Assembly: GCF_021462225.1 (NCBI RefSeq)
Contig: NC_061798.1
Span: 24,033,320-24,097,319 of the forward strand
DNA: 64,000 nt
From: Girardinichthys multiradiatus
Taxonomy: Eukaryota > Chordata > Actinopteri > Cyprinodontiformes > Goodeidae
Direction: 5' to 3'
The notes under the pieces were generated by a model. The model searched no databases and had not been told where the DNA came from. It saw only the letters and a program-made list of their open reading frames with translations. Below are positions 1-10,410 of this stretch, one piece after another. Numbering within the stretch: the stretch's first letter is position 1; each line of letters opens with the position of its first letter. The position numbers were made by a program, and so were the translations under genes.

Positions 1-151
1 CCATACCACCAAGTTCTGTGAGATGAGAATCTGTAGTCCTTTGTTGTTGCAGTAGCTGTTGAAGCATGGTTTCAGTATATTGTAGGCGTTCCTTTAAGGA
101 AGTCTGTTCATCAGCTGAATTGTTCTTCGACTTGTTAGTTGGCTGGAACAT
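1..151 (-). CDS. 5' end of an unidentified ORF, possibly gag of a second LTR element, cut by the window edge
   Basis: A frame with no stop opens with ATG at 151 (reading leftward) and continues for 50 codons to the edge. The peptide is polar and Gln/Leu-rich (start MFQPTNKSKN, later LQQLLQQQR), which suggests a short coiled coil as seen near the start of many LTR-retrotransposon gag proteins. It lies just downstream, in minus orientation, of a sequence with a poly(A) signal and U3-type repeats (152-606), the position expected for gag behind a 5' LTR. It does not match the gag start of the retrovirus at 12477. I recognise no family motif, and with 50 codons a chance ORF is possible. Confidence 0.3.
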   Translation of the reverse strand, partial: MFQPTNKSKNNSADEQTSLKERLQYTETMLQQLLQQQRTTDSHLTELGGM

Positions 152-606
152 ACTATCATGAATTGCTTAGATAGTCGAATTAGAACAAAACCAGAGGATA
201 AAACAGACTCAGCACACAGGATAAGACGGTAAATGAGGTTTATTTCTACTGTAGACTTTGTTTAAGGAATCTTGAGTTGGAGTTGTCCAGAAGCCAGAGG
301 AGGAGGAGGTAAACCCAGGAATCCAAGGAGAGAGAGAGTACTGGTGATGAGAATATTTACAGTGCAGTCCTTAAGAAGGATTATTACCAGATGTTGGCAG
401 GCAGATAGGCAGGTCGACAGGCAGACTGGCAGGCAGACGGATAGGCAGACAGACGGGAGTCCACATAACTGAGGTTATGTTCCAGCAAAGGTCTGTATCA
501 GCAGGTACCTTAAGAAGCCCATGAGCTCATTAGGAGAATGCGTTGCAGCTGCAGACAATGAGTTGCCAGAACCAACCAGAAGGGGAGGAGCAGAGATCCT
601 ACAACA
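152..606 (-). mobile_element. Candidate 5' LTR and leader of a second LTR element inserted into the retroviral 3' LTR
   Basis: The retroviral 3' LTR matches the 5' LTR without gaps over 104 bp (604-707 against 13521-13624) and then loses all similarity. On the minus strand the unmatched part begins TGTTGTAGGATCTC, a plausible LTR start. It contains an imperfect tandem array at 397-456 and an AATAAA at 239-244, and is followed by an ORF start at 151. This fits a second, younger LTR element of the same orientation. I could not place its U5 end or primer-binding site, and the other end is outside the window, so the target duplication cannot be tested. Confidence 0.4.
397..456. repeat. Imperfect tandem repeat of a GGCAGAC/GGCAGATA unit
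   Basis: About eight degenerate 7-8-bp units (ggcagata, ggcaggtcgaca, ggcagact and similar) lie inside the candidate second LTR. Short direct repeats in U3 often act as enhancers, but here that is inference only. Confidence 0.7.
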
Positions 607-707
607 TCCTTTACTCACACAAACATCATATTAGGTTATAAAATCAAATAGTCAAGTTAAAGAATAGGAGAATATATAAGATAAATCTATATTCAATTAT
701 TCCAACA
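604..707 (-). mobile_element. U3 start of the endogenous retrovirus 3' LTR
   Basis: This 104-bp block is gap-free against 13521-13624 with four mismatches (about 96% identity). On the minus strand it begins TGTTGGAATAATTG, the canonical TG of an LTR, and is directly preceded by a polypurine tract. The rest of the 3' LTR is replaced by other sequence beyond 604. Confidence 0.8.
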
Positions 708-721
708 TTTCCTCCCTGTTT
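708..721 (-). other. Polypurine tract of the endogenous retrovirus
   Basis: The minus strand reads AAACAGGGAGGAAA immediately before the TG of the 3' LTR. This is the usual primer for plus-strand DNA synthesis and it fixes the 3' LTR boundary at 707/708. Confidence 0.75.
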
Positions 722-840
722 ATCGAATATTTGCTCATATTCTCATATCACGTTACGGCCACTTCTTTCGGATTTTTTTTAACTGTAAGATTATTTTCAT
801 GAGTACAAAGACAATTATACTCAGAGGTACTTACTGACAT

Positions 841-1950
841 TTAAATCACAGATTCATATAGAGATGGATCTGGGTATAGGTCAGAAAAGTGGTCAGTCGC
901 ATCCTCATCATCTTCATCATCCTGATGTTTAAGTAACGGATAGAGTTGGGTAACTCTATCTTCCATAGTAGAAATAGCTGTGGTGATGAGCCGGTTAAGC
1001 AGAGTACGAAGGCAGGGAATACAACAACATCCACACAATGTCAAAATTGCAGCAAACACTGCAAAGGAAATGATTACTGATGATACTAAAATTTGATACT
1101 TCCCAAACACATCCAGCCAGGAGTCCCACATCGAGGTGTCTACTCCAGAATGCTCCTTCATTTTGCCATTTAGAGATCTCAAACCTTCTATGGCTTTAGT
1201 TAGGCTGCCATCGGCAGCAGTTTTGTTAGGTATAAATGTGCAACATTTTTCTCCAAAAATGGCACAAACTCCTCCTTTTTCAGCTAACAACATGTCCAAA
1301 GCAATTCTATTCTGGAATGACATCAGAGAAGTTGAAGCCAATTGGTCATGGACAGCCTCAAACCCACTTTGTGTCCAATATGCAAGTTTTCGCACATTGT
1401 AGTGGATGTAGTTGATCCTGTCTACACTTTTGTTCACCGTACACCACTTACAGATACTTGATTCAAATCCTGCAGCTACTTGATCAGCCAATTTATATGC
1501 ATCTGGCACCCCGCGAGGTACACCTATAGCATCGATGTAAGTAGGGTCTCCCTCAGCCTGCCAAGCTGCAGCTCTGCGTTTTCTATTACCCCAGTCATGT
1601 GGAGTTACACCAGATAGTCCACGTGTTACCTCATCTACTGACATAGGATATATTGAAACTGGTAACAATAAAGTAATTAGAGCACAGAGTCCTGTTACAT
1701 TTTGAAGGTAATCGATCAAACAACCTGTCGTCACCACACCACCACCAAATGTCTCCTCTAGAGACTGGTTTAAAATATTTATTTACTCTTACAATTTCAG
1801 TACACCATACTGCAGTGATTCCCCAATTTATTGCCTCTCTCTGTCATATTTATACATGTGTAGTTTCCAGTGATGACCCGTTTATGGAATACTGCTTTGT
1901 TCTTATCTGCTGTGGTTACAGGATAAACAGAATCCCAGTGCTGACACATT
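841..1950 (-). pseudogene. env: Retroviral env, 3' part: end of SU and gamma-type transmembrane subunit
   Basis: The 298-codon frame 841-1737 holds a gamma-type TM subunit. A furin-like RKRR lies at residues 52-55, a conserved heptad region in front of a CX6CC motif (C158, C165, C166), a membrane span at about 216-237 followed by a cysteine-rich stretch, and a short cytoplasmic tail. A second frame, about 1797-1950, carries the preceding end of SU. The break between the two frames near 1740-1800 and the LINE at 1951-5100 split the gene. Gamma-type TM proteins mediate membrane fusion after SU binding. Here only TM keeps a long frame, so the protein could not be made as a normal precursor. The TM assignment is firm; the virus subgroup is not determined. 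Confidence 0.85.
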
Positions 1951-2038
1951 TCAGAATCAGAATCAGCTTTATTGCCAAGTTCGTGCATACAAACAAGGAA
2001 TTTGACTCCGGTACACTTTGCTCTTTTGTTCTGTTTTT

Positions 2039-2148
2039 GCATTACAGAATATACAAATTTACAATTTACAATGTACAATATACAATGTACAATGCAATAT
2101 TCTGCATTACAGAATATACAAATTTACAATGTACAATATACACATATC
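2039..2148. repeat. AT-rich minisatellite in the LINE 3' UTR
   Basis: The unit gcattacagaatatacaaat recurs at about 2038 and 2103, with shorter tacaatgtacaatatacaa repeats between. It lies between the LINE stop codon and its 3' tail. Confidence 0.7.
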
Positions 2149-2196
2149 TAATAGAAAAGGTGCATTTGCAACATCTGTATGCTGTTGTTCTGTACT

Positions 2197-5088
2197 CTAT
2201 TGAATGTTCATCAGAGAAATAGCCTGGGGGAAGAAACTGTCTTTGTGGCGGCTGGTTTTATGTGCAGGGTGTGTGGGGTCTGCAGAGATTTTAGCAGCTC
2301 TTTTCCTGACCCTAGACCTGTATAAGTCCTGGATGGAGGGAAGGTCGGCCCTGATTATTCTCTCTGCAGTCCTGATTATTCGTTGCAGTCTGGGCCTGTC
2401 CTGTTTTGTGGATGAGCCAAACCACACTGAGATGGATGAAGACAAGACAGACTGAATGATGGCAGTGTAGAAGATGACCAACAGCTCCTGTGGAAGGTTG
2501 AACTTCTTGAGTTGCCTCAGGAAGTACAGTCTCTGCTGGGCCTTCTTTCGAACAGTGTCTATGTGTGAAGACCATCTTAGGTCCTCAGAGATGGTGGTTC
2601 CTAAGAACCTGAAGTGGTCCACGGCCGATACAGTGTTGTTGAGGATGGTGAGGGGGGTGTATGGGGGTGGTGTTCTCCGAAAGTCCACCACCATTTCCAC
2701 AGTCTTGAGTGGGTTCAGTTCAAGGTAGTTCTGACCGCACCAGTGTACCAGCCGATCCACCTGCTGTCTGTATGCAGACTCATCACCGTCCTGGATCAGT
2801 CCAATGACAGTGGTGTCATCTGCAAACTTAAGGAGTTTCACGGATGAGTCCGATGAGGTGCAGTCATTTGTGTACAGAAAGAAGAGGAGTAGGGATAGAA
2901 CACACCCCTGGGGGGCACCAGTACTTATTGATCTGGATCGGGAGAAGATGCTCCCCAGTCTCACCTGCTGCTGTCGGTCTGTCAGGAAGCTGTTGATCCA
3001 CTGACAGGTAGAGGCTGGGACGTTGAGCTGTGTGAGCTTCTGGTGGAGGATGTCTGGTATGATGGTGTTGAAGGCCGGGCTGAAGTCTACAAACAGGATC
3101 CTGGCATACGTCCCTGGGTGGTCGAGGTGTTGCAGGATGAAGTGAAGACCTAAGTTAACAGCATCATCTGCCGACCTGTTTGCTCGGTAAGCAAATTGCA
3201 GGGGGTCCAGCAGGGGGCCTGTGATGTCTTTCAGGTGCTTCAGCACCAGCCGCTCAAAGGATTTCATGACCACAGTCATCAGGGCTACAGGCCTGTAGTC
3301 ATTTAATCCTACGATGGTGGGTTTCTTGGGAACCGGAATGATGGTGGATCGTTTGAGGCAGGAGGGGACCTCACATTTCTCCAGTGACTTGTTGAAGATC
3401 CTTGTGAAGATCGGAGCAAGTTGATGTGCGCAGGCTTTCAGACATGATGGGGAGACGTTATCAGGTCCTCCAGCTTTCTTTGTTTTCATGCGCTGAAAGA
3501 GCCTGTTTACATCTTCCTCGGAGATCTTTAGTGCAGGCAGAGGATCTGATGGTGGGGGGTTGGTTGCTTTATGGGAGGAATTTGTTCCTGAATGGGATGT
3601 AGAGGGGATGATTTGAGGTGTGAATGGCTTCTTTTCATGACTGCAGTAGAAGCCATTCAGACGGTTGGCCAGAAGACAACTCTGTTCAGGATGGGTGGAG
3701 GGGCTCTTGTAGGCAGTCAGGTTTCTCAGACCAGTCCATACAGCCGAAGCATCACCAGTAGAAAGGCTGTTCTTCAGCTTCTCACTGTAGCTTCTCTTAG
3801 CTGCTTTGATCTCTTTTGTTAGTCTGTTCCTGGCCTGCCTGTACTTCGCCCAATCTCCACTGCTGTGAGCTTCTTCCTTTTCCCTGCGCAGATTCCTGAG
3901 GTGTGGAGTAAATCATGGCTTGTTATTCCCAAAGGTGCAGAAGGTCTTGGTCTGCACACACATGTCCTCACAGAAACTGATGTATGATGTCACCACATCA
4001 GTTATTTGGTTTAAGTCAGTGGCTGAGGTTTCAAAAACAGTCCAGTCTGTGCATTCAAAGCAGGCCTGTAGCATCTGCTTTGATTCCTCAGTCCACTTCT
4101 TAGCAGTGTGAACCTTGGGTTTGGAAGCTCTTAGTCTCTGTCTGTAGGTTGGGATGAGGTGGATTAGATAATGATCCGAAAAACCCAGAGCAGCCCTGGT
4201 AACAGCATGATATGAGTCCTTTAAAGCTGTGTAACAATGGTCCAGTGTGTTTTTGTCTCTGGTGGGATACTTAATATGCTGTCTGTATTTGGGGAGTTCG
4301 TTTGAGAGGTTTGCGCTGTTAAAATCTCCCAGTGTTATGATGAAAGAGTTCGTGTATTTTTTCTCCAGGTCTGTAATCAGTTCAGCAAGATGTTTTTTCG
4401 CGGCCGAAGTGCAGCCATGCGGTGGAAAATATGGCGCATTATTATAAACGAGGAAAACTCTCGGTGAATAAAACGGCTTACAGATTATGGAAAATGACTC
4501 CAGATCCGGGCTACATGTTTTTCCCAGCACTTTTACGTCTCTGCACCAACTTTCATTTATATCAAAGCAGATTCCGCCACCTCGCTTCTTCCCCGATAGC
4601 TCCGCGTTGCGATCCGCTCTGATCAGCTGGAAGTCCGGCAACAGCAGTGCGCAGTCCGGGATGTTTCCACTCAGCCATGTCTCGGTAAAGCAGAGAACCG
4701 CTGATCCGCGGAGGTCCGTGTTTTTACCGGTGAGAAGAAGCAGCTCGTCCATCTTGTTGTTGAGAGAGCGGACATTTGCCAGGTGGATTGAAGGCAGTGG
4801 TGTGCGAAGTCCTCTTTGGCGGAGCTTTACCAGCGCGCCAGCACGCTTTCCCCTCCACCGTTTTCGGCGCAGAATCCCATATAGAGCCACAGCTCCACTC
4901 GCCAGGAGCTCAGTGAACCTCGGATCAATGAAAGATGGTGAAAAAAACCCAAGAGAGGACTCTTTAATGTTGAGAAGTTCCTCTCTGCTGAATGACACCA
5001 CAGAACTGTGGCTCGAAAAACATAAAAACACACAAAATACAAAAACAAAGAGAGAGCGAAGCTCCGAGGCTGCCATCATCAGCGCCAT
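2197..5088 (-). pseudogene. LINE endonuclease/reverse transcriptase ORF with one in-frame TGA
   Basis: One frame of about 963 codons runs from ATG 5086-5088 to the stop near 2197. The N-terminal half is an APE endonuclease: LANVRSLNNK, the FTETWL motif, a GDFN motif, and TLDH followed by SDH. The C-terminal half is reverse transcriptase: GPD near the start, AFNT, GAPQG and the catalytic FADD box, then a thumb region. The only break I find is TGA at 3913-3915, where relatives carry a KPWFTP-type motif, so it is probably a Trp-to-stop change. I checked 3490-3912 codon by codon and saw no other stop in this frame. An ATG four codons further upstream (5098-5100) is in frame, but the one inside AAGATGGCGC is preferred. 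Confidence 0.85.
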
Positions 5089-5106
5089 CTTGATTAGCAT
5101 TAGTTT

Positions 5107-5790
5107 GATTCATTACTTCCATCACACAGAGTTGTGGTATCAAAGCTGAAATTATTTGTAACAAAAGCCTGGGACCCATACACACAACACAATTTCTTTT
5201 AGTCATGTTAGCCGCTTGCTCTACCATCAATAACCAGTTATTATTTGTTCCTGATACTCCAGTAATAACGTGGAACCAGTCATCTGTGGTTAAGTTTCCT
5301 AACATAATTTTTACTCTCTTCGCTTTGTTACCTGGATTGCATTATCAACTTTATGGAACTTAAACAACTTATTTTGATGACTAGCATAAGCAGTGGTGCC
5401 CCACTCTGGTGTCCAATTGTTTCCTTCATCAGCTACCATCATGGACCATGAGGTGTCTCTTCTGTCATTAGTTAAGTACCATTTATAACTTCTATAATCC
5501 TGCCCTTTCCTTCCTCGTTTGGTCAAGCTAATGAGTGGGATCAGCACCACAGCTGTGGTATTAGATTTCACACACACTTGAATGCCATAAGTATAAGAAG
5601 TTTGTTTAGTACACATAGTTGGGTTATCTTGCCTTCCTTGATTTAGCGCTACTTGTTTCATATGCCTCATAGCAGGTGTTATTACATTCTTATTTATCTT
5701 GACTGGTTCCCAGAAGTACCAGAAAAATAAAAAAATCAATATTAGAAAAAATATATAAATACCCAGCAATGGAAAGCATTGTTCATCCAT
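5107..5790 (-). pseudogene. env: Retroviral env, 5' part: signal peptide and N-terminal SU
   Basis: The frame 5311-5790 starts with a Met and a long hydrophobic stretch ending in FFWYFW, which fits an envelope signal peptide. Polar, Trp-rich sequence with a possible glycosylation site follows. A frame break at about 5306-5311 shifts to the next segment, which carries a CVVC motif of the CxxC type found in gamma-type SU, where it can pair with TM. The frame then runs into the LINE. It lies directly downstream of integrase, as expected for env. The gene is broken by the frameshift and the LINE. Confidence 0.7.
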
Positions 5791-5869
5791 CTAAAAGTCA
5801 TTTTGGCTGAAATTCTGACTCCTCTAAGTGGTTCCAGTGTCTTAATTTTCTTCACTGACTTTTGGGTCT

Positions 5870-6824
5870 CTCCAGCCTCTAAATGTCTGGGTCACCCTAT
5901 TATCAGTCTGTAAATCACTTCCCCTGGCGGAGCTTTCAACCAAAATGACCTTTTTACAATGTATAAGGTGTATCCAGGTTGATCTCTCAGCTATTTTTAC
6001 TACTGTAGGAGTGGTTAATAATACCTAATATGGGTCCTCCCACTTAGGTGAAATACCAATGTTTCTTTTTTACACTCCTTATTAACACCCAGTCTCCTGG
6101 TTCCACTAGTTGGTTTTCCTGCTGGGAAATAGAACATTCCTCATTAGTTTGATTTTGTTTCTGTTGCTTTTCTAACATACTCCTCATATAATCAGCTAGG
6201 TTTGCTTCTTCATCTAACTCCCACTTATTTTTTTAACTGTGGTAATCTGTATGGTCTTCCAAATAACATTTCATAGGGTGTTAACCCTGAGGTGCTTGTA
6301 ATGTTTATATATAGTTTTAATAGATCCACACACTGTGTCCATGGTCTTCCTGTCTCTTCAATACACAGGTGGTTCTTTATAGTCCCATTAATCCTTTCCA
6401 CTAATCCAGCACTTTGAGGGTGGTAAGCGCTATGGTTTCTCAGATTTATGTGAAACATAATTCCTATTTTATTTATTATTTGATTTACAAAATGGGCTCC
6501 ATTATCACTATATATTTTCTCTGGAATCCCATTTCTGGGAATGATTTCTTTACACAGTGCTTTTGCTACAGTCAAGGCATCTGGATGTTTAGTTGGAAAT
6601 AGTTCTATCCATTTAGAAAATGCATCTATAATGACTAAACAGAACTTTTTCCCTTCACTGTGGTTTAGCTCAATAAAATCCATATGAATTGTTTGAAAGG
6701 GGTATTTTGGTTTTGAAAATTGTTCCCTTCGTGGTCTTAAATTCCCTTGTGGATTATGTTTTGCACATGTTAAACATGTTTTACAAAAAAATGTTTTTAA
6801 ATAAGAATTAAGAATTAAATTCAT
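5870..6824 (-). pseudogene. pol: Retroviral integrase
   Basis: The frame 6225-6824 (199 codons) holds the core: TCLTC as the second half of the HHCC zinc finger, then IHMDF with the first catalytic Asp, YSDNG with the second, and VERING with the Glu. So D, D and E are all present. The downstream C-terminal domain continues in 5870-6220 with a PGDWV motif typical of gamma-type integrases, but it is interrupted by stops. The N-terminal His pair lies in the decayed 6825-6900. Integrase joins viral DNA ends to host DNA. The catalytic core looks better preserved than the rest of pol, but the gene is no longer complete. Confidence 0.8.
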
Positions 6825-7599
6825 ATGTTATATAATATTAATATATATCTGTCCTACCCTTCCTCCCTGTTGAGACATTGTGAAACATGATGGCTCAATA
6901 TTGCTGCCCATTTATATAGGTTCTTTGGTAGGACAGGTTTATTATCTGGTCAAATATAGTTTTCATCTTTTAATGCAGCTCCATGTTTTTTCCAGATTTC
7001 TATCTCCTGTAGTGGGCTCTGTTGTTGCATTTCATTTAACACTGTATCGTTTGTCACCAATGCATATCCTGTTTATGTCTTCCCTCTCTCATCTTTTTTG
7101 GAGAAATCATTCACATAAACTATTTCACTCTGTACCAGAGGTTGATCCTGCAAATCACTTCTAGTTTTTGCTTCTTTTTCTGCTAATTCTTGACAATCAT
7201 GTTGAATTCCATCTTCAGACATGGGTAACAATGTTGCTGAGTTTAAAGTGGTGCACCTTTCTATAGTTAAATGTGGTTGTCACAGTAAGGTTGACATGCA
7301 GGACAAATGTCTAGCAGGTGATAGAAAGGTCATATTCGTCTGCAGTAAAAATGCTGAAACTGCATGGGGAACTCTGAAGGTTAAAAGGGTGGAGTAACAC
7401 TACTTCACTACTGGCACTGACTTCAACTGCCATTGAGGCTGCAATTACAGCTCTCACACAATATGGTTGCGCACATGCAACACTATCTAGTTTTGAAGAG
7501 AAATAAGCTATTGGTTTCATTTTATCTCCATGTTGTTGAACCAGAACTGAAGTCATAAAATGTCCCTTGCAATCTACCATCTGAACAAACGGTTTACTA
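6825..7599 (-). pseudogene. pol: Retroviral RNase H region, decayed
   Basis: The frame 7311-7613 starts inside the neighbouring Tc1 and reads a connection/RNase H segment with VDCKG and IAYFSSKLD motifs, which match the start of the gamma-type RNase H region. From about 7300 down to integrase I see only short frames. The region is split from RT by the Tc1 at 7600-9208. Placement between RT and integrase follows normal pol order. Confidence 0.65.
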
Positions 7600-9208
7600 C
7601 AGGTCCTTCTCAAAATATTAGCATATTGTGAAAAAGTTCATTATTTTCCATAATGTCATGATGAAAATTTAACATTCGTATATTTTAGATTCATTGCACA
7701 CTAACTGAAATATTTCAGGTCTTTTATTGTCTTAATACAGATGATTTTGGCATACAGCTCATGAAAACCCAAAATTCTTATCTCACAAAATTAGCATATT
7801 TCATCCGACCAATAAAAAAAAATGTTTTTAATACAAAAAACGTCAAACTTCAAATAATCATGTACAGTTATGCACTCAATACTTGGTCGGGAATCCTTTT
7901 GCAGAAATGACTGCTTCAATGCGGCGTGGCATGGAGGCAATCAGCCTGTGGCACTGCTGAGGTCTTATGGAGGCCCAGGATGCTTCGATAGCGGCCTTTA
8001 GCTCATCCAGAGTGTTGGGTCTTGAGTCTCTCAACGTTCTCTTCACAATATCCCACAGATTCTCTATGGGGTTCAGGTCAGGAGAGTTGGCAGGCCAATT
8101 GAGCACAGTGATACCATGGTCAGTAAACCATTTACCAGTGGTTTTGGCACTGTGAGCAGGTGCCAGGTCGTGCTGAAAAATGAAATCTTCATCTCCATAA
8201 AGCTTTTCAGCAGATGGAAGCATGAAGTGCTCCAAAATCTCCTGATAGCTAGCTGCATTGACCCTGCCCTTGATAAAACACAGTGGACCAACACCAGCAG
8301 CTGACACGGCACCCCAGACCATCACTGACTGTGGGTACTTGACACTGGACTTCTGGCATTTTGGCATTTCCTTCTCCCCAGTCTTCCTCCAGACTCTGGC
8401 ACCTTGATTTCCGAATGACATGCAGAATTTGCTTTCATCCGAAAAAAGTACTTTGGACCACTGAGCAACAGTCCAGTGCTGCTTCTCTGTAGCCCAGGTC
8501 AGGCGCTTCTGCCGCTGTTTCTGGTTCAAAAGTGGCTTGACCTGGGGAATGCGGCACCTGTAGCCCATTTCCTGCACACCCCTGTGCACGGTGGCTCTGG
8601 ATGTTTCTACTCCAGACTCAGTCCACTGCTTCCGCAGGTCCCCCAAGGTCTGGAATAGGCCCTTCTCCACAATCTTCCTCAGGGTCTGGTCACCTCTTCT
8701 CGTTGTGCAGCGTTTTCTGCCACACTTTTTCCTTCCCACAGACTTCCCACTGAGGTGCCTTGATACAGCACTCTGGGAACAGCCTATTCGTTCAGAAATT
8801 TCTTTCTGTGTCTTACCCTCTTGCTTGAGGGTGTCAATAGTGGCCTTCTGGACAGCAGTCAGGTCGGCAGTCTTATCCATGATTGGGGTTTTGAGTGATG
8901 AACCAGGCTGGGAGTTTTAAAGGCCTCAGGAATCTTTTGCAGGTGTTTAGAGTTAACTCGTTGATTCAGATGATTAGGTCCATAGCTCGTTTAGAGACCC
9001 TTTTAAGGATATGCTAATTTTGTGAGATAGGAATTGTGGGTTTTCATGAGCTGTATGCCAAAATCATCTGTATTAAGACAATAAAAGACCTGAAATATTT
9101 CAGTTAGTGTGCAATGAATCTAAAATATATTAATGTTAAATTTTCATCATTACATTATGGAAAATAATGAACGTTATCACAATATGCTAATATTTTGAGA
9201 AGGACCTG
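7600..9208 (-). mobile_element. Tc1-like element copy 1 (1.6-kb DD34E family), inserted in retroviral pol
   Basis: The element starts caggtccttctcaaaatatt at 7600, ends in the reverse complement at 9208, and is flanked by TA at 7598-7599 and 9209-9210. The terminal inverted repeats are about 200 bp (7600-7799 and 9009-9208), and each carries an outer and an inner copy of a ttagcatat-type motif, as in IR/DR Tc1 elements. It separates retroviral RT (9211 upward) from RNase H (below 7598), so it inserted after the retrovirus. It encodes a complete transposase on the minus strand. Confidence 0.95.
7876..8880 (-). CDS. Tc1-like DD34E transposase, intact (copy 1)
   Basis: A complete 334-codon frame, the usual length for Tc1 transposases. 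Residues 1-110 form the paired-type HTH DNA-binding region, with a basic GRKKCGRKR stretch at 49-57 serving as AT-hook/NLS-like link. The catalytic triad is D148 (FSDES), D238 (QHD) and E273 (NPIENLW). There are 34 residues between D238 and E273, defining DD34E. The enzyme binds the terminal repeats and moves the element by cut-and-paste into TA sites. The protein differs from copy 2 at 12 of 334 positions (for example D2/G2, G101/R101, E214/V214, K250/N250). No stop or frameshift is present, so activity is possible but not shown. Confidence 0.95.
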   Translation of the reverse strand: MDKTADLTAVQKATIDTLKQEGKTQKEISERIGCSQSAVSRHLSGKSVGRKKCGRKRCTTRRGDQTLRKIVEKGLFQTLGDLRKQWTESGVETSRATVHRGVQEMGYRCRIPQVKPLLNQKQRQKRLTWATEKQHWTVAQWSKVLFSDESKFCMSFGNQGARVWRKTGEKEMPKCQKSSVKYPQSVMVWGAVSAAGVGPLCFIKGRVNAASYQEILEHFMLPSAEKLYGDEDFIFQHDLAPAHSAKTTGKWFTDHGITVLNWPANSPDLNPIENLWDIVKRTLRDSRPNTLDELKAAIEASWASIRPQQCHRLIASMPRRIEAVISAKGFPTKY

Positions 9209-9209
9209 T

Positions 9210-10400
9210 ATAATCTGGTAATGCTAAAGCAGTACTGGAAACTAGAACTTGTTTTATGTTGGTAAATGCTTCTTCAGCTTCTACACTCCATTTCAGTTCA
9301 GACGTCATTTTCAGCTCTTCCTCATACATTAATTTGTTTAATGGAGCTACTATTTCTGCATAATTTGGCACCCAGTTTCTACAGTAATTAGTTAGTCCAA
9401 GGAAGGACATCATTTGCTTTTTTGTTACTGGTTTTGGAACTTGTAATATCGCAGTCTTTCTTTCTTCTACAATTGTGCATCCCCCTGTGGCCTAGGTATT
9501 TAACCTAATTTTTACATAACTGAAGATTCTTTTTACTGACTTTGTGTCCCTCTTCTGCTAAATGTTTTAATAATGCTATTGTGTCATTTTTACAGGTCTC
9601 CTCATCAGGAGAGGCTAATAGCACATCATCAACATATAATAAACCCTGACTACCTCCTGGAGGGTCAAACTTGGCCATACTTGCACTCATTACTTGAGAG
9701 TATATAGTTGGACTTTCACAGTAGCCTTGAGGTAGTCTGGTAGAAGTATATCTTTGTCCTTCAACGGTGAATGCAAACCAGAACTGACTATCTTTATCTA
9801 TAGCTTCAGAGAAAAAATGCATTGCTTATATCAACTACAGTAAATATTCTAGCATCTGGTCTTAGGGAATTTAATAATGTATAAGGATCAGGAACACATG
9901 GTGCTCTTTGAACAACTGCATTATTTACTGCCTGTAAGTCTTGTACCATGCACCATCCCGTTGATGGAGCTTGTTTTTTAACTGGAAAAATGGGGGTGTT
10001 ACCTGGTGAGTCCTCGCATTTTATTATCACCCCTGCAGTTATTAAATCCTTTATTACTGGTTTTATTCCTTCCCGTGCATCATGTTTCAAAGGGTACTGT
10101 TTTGCACTGGACCTGTATTCTGTTTTTGCTCTAATTTGGACAGGTACTGCTCCTTTTACTAAACCCACATCAGTAGGGTCTTTTGACCATAACTTATCAG
10201 GGACTTCACTCAAGAACTGTTCCTCCTGTTCAGTAAGTAATATTTCTCATTGATGCTTTGTATGCAAATGTATCCCTTCCTGCACTGTCACTGTCCAAAA
10301 TAATGGCTTTCTAGTTAATCCTGTGGATGCACTGATTTCTGTATTCATTGTTGTTGCAAACCAGTCTGTGGCATCTTTTCCCCTCTTCTTCCCATGTCCT
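9210..10400 (-). pseudogene. pol: Retroviral reverse transcriptase
   Basis: Three overlapping frames make up RT. The frame 9806-10213 holds fingers and palm with the first catalytic Asp in TVVDIS. The frame 9505-9822 has LPQGYC and the LLYVDDVLLA box with the two catalytic Asps. The frame 9177-9413 covers thumb/connection (FLGLTNYCRNW). A frameshift lies near 9815 and another break lies at about 9415-9505. The YVDD box is typical of gamma-type retroviruses. RT copies the RNA genome into DNA; this copy is broken. Confidence 0.85.
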
Positions 10401-10410
10401 GCCACTTGAG

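Larger units (their letters stand above)
1951..5100 (-). mobile_element. Nearly full-length CR1/Rex1-like LINE inserted in env
   Basis: Retroviral env frames flank this roughly 3.15-kb block on both sides, so it is an insertion. It encodes an APE-type endonuclease followed by reverse transcriptase in one frame. The minus-strand 3' end finishes in a short GATTCT repeat near 1951-1965, like the simple-repeat tails of CR1/L2-group LINEs. The 5' end is near AAGATGGCGC at 5082-5091, a motif common at LINE 5' ends. I could not identify an exact target-site duplication, so both limits are approximate. The family is inferred from the endonuclease/RT arrangement; a related L2-group element cannot be excluded. 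Confidence 0.85.

Noticed and set aside
4487..5149. 220-codon plus-strand frame
   Set aside because: It lies opposite the LINE endonuclease frame, which has clear domain motifs; the plus-strand product has none.
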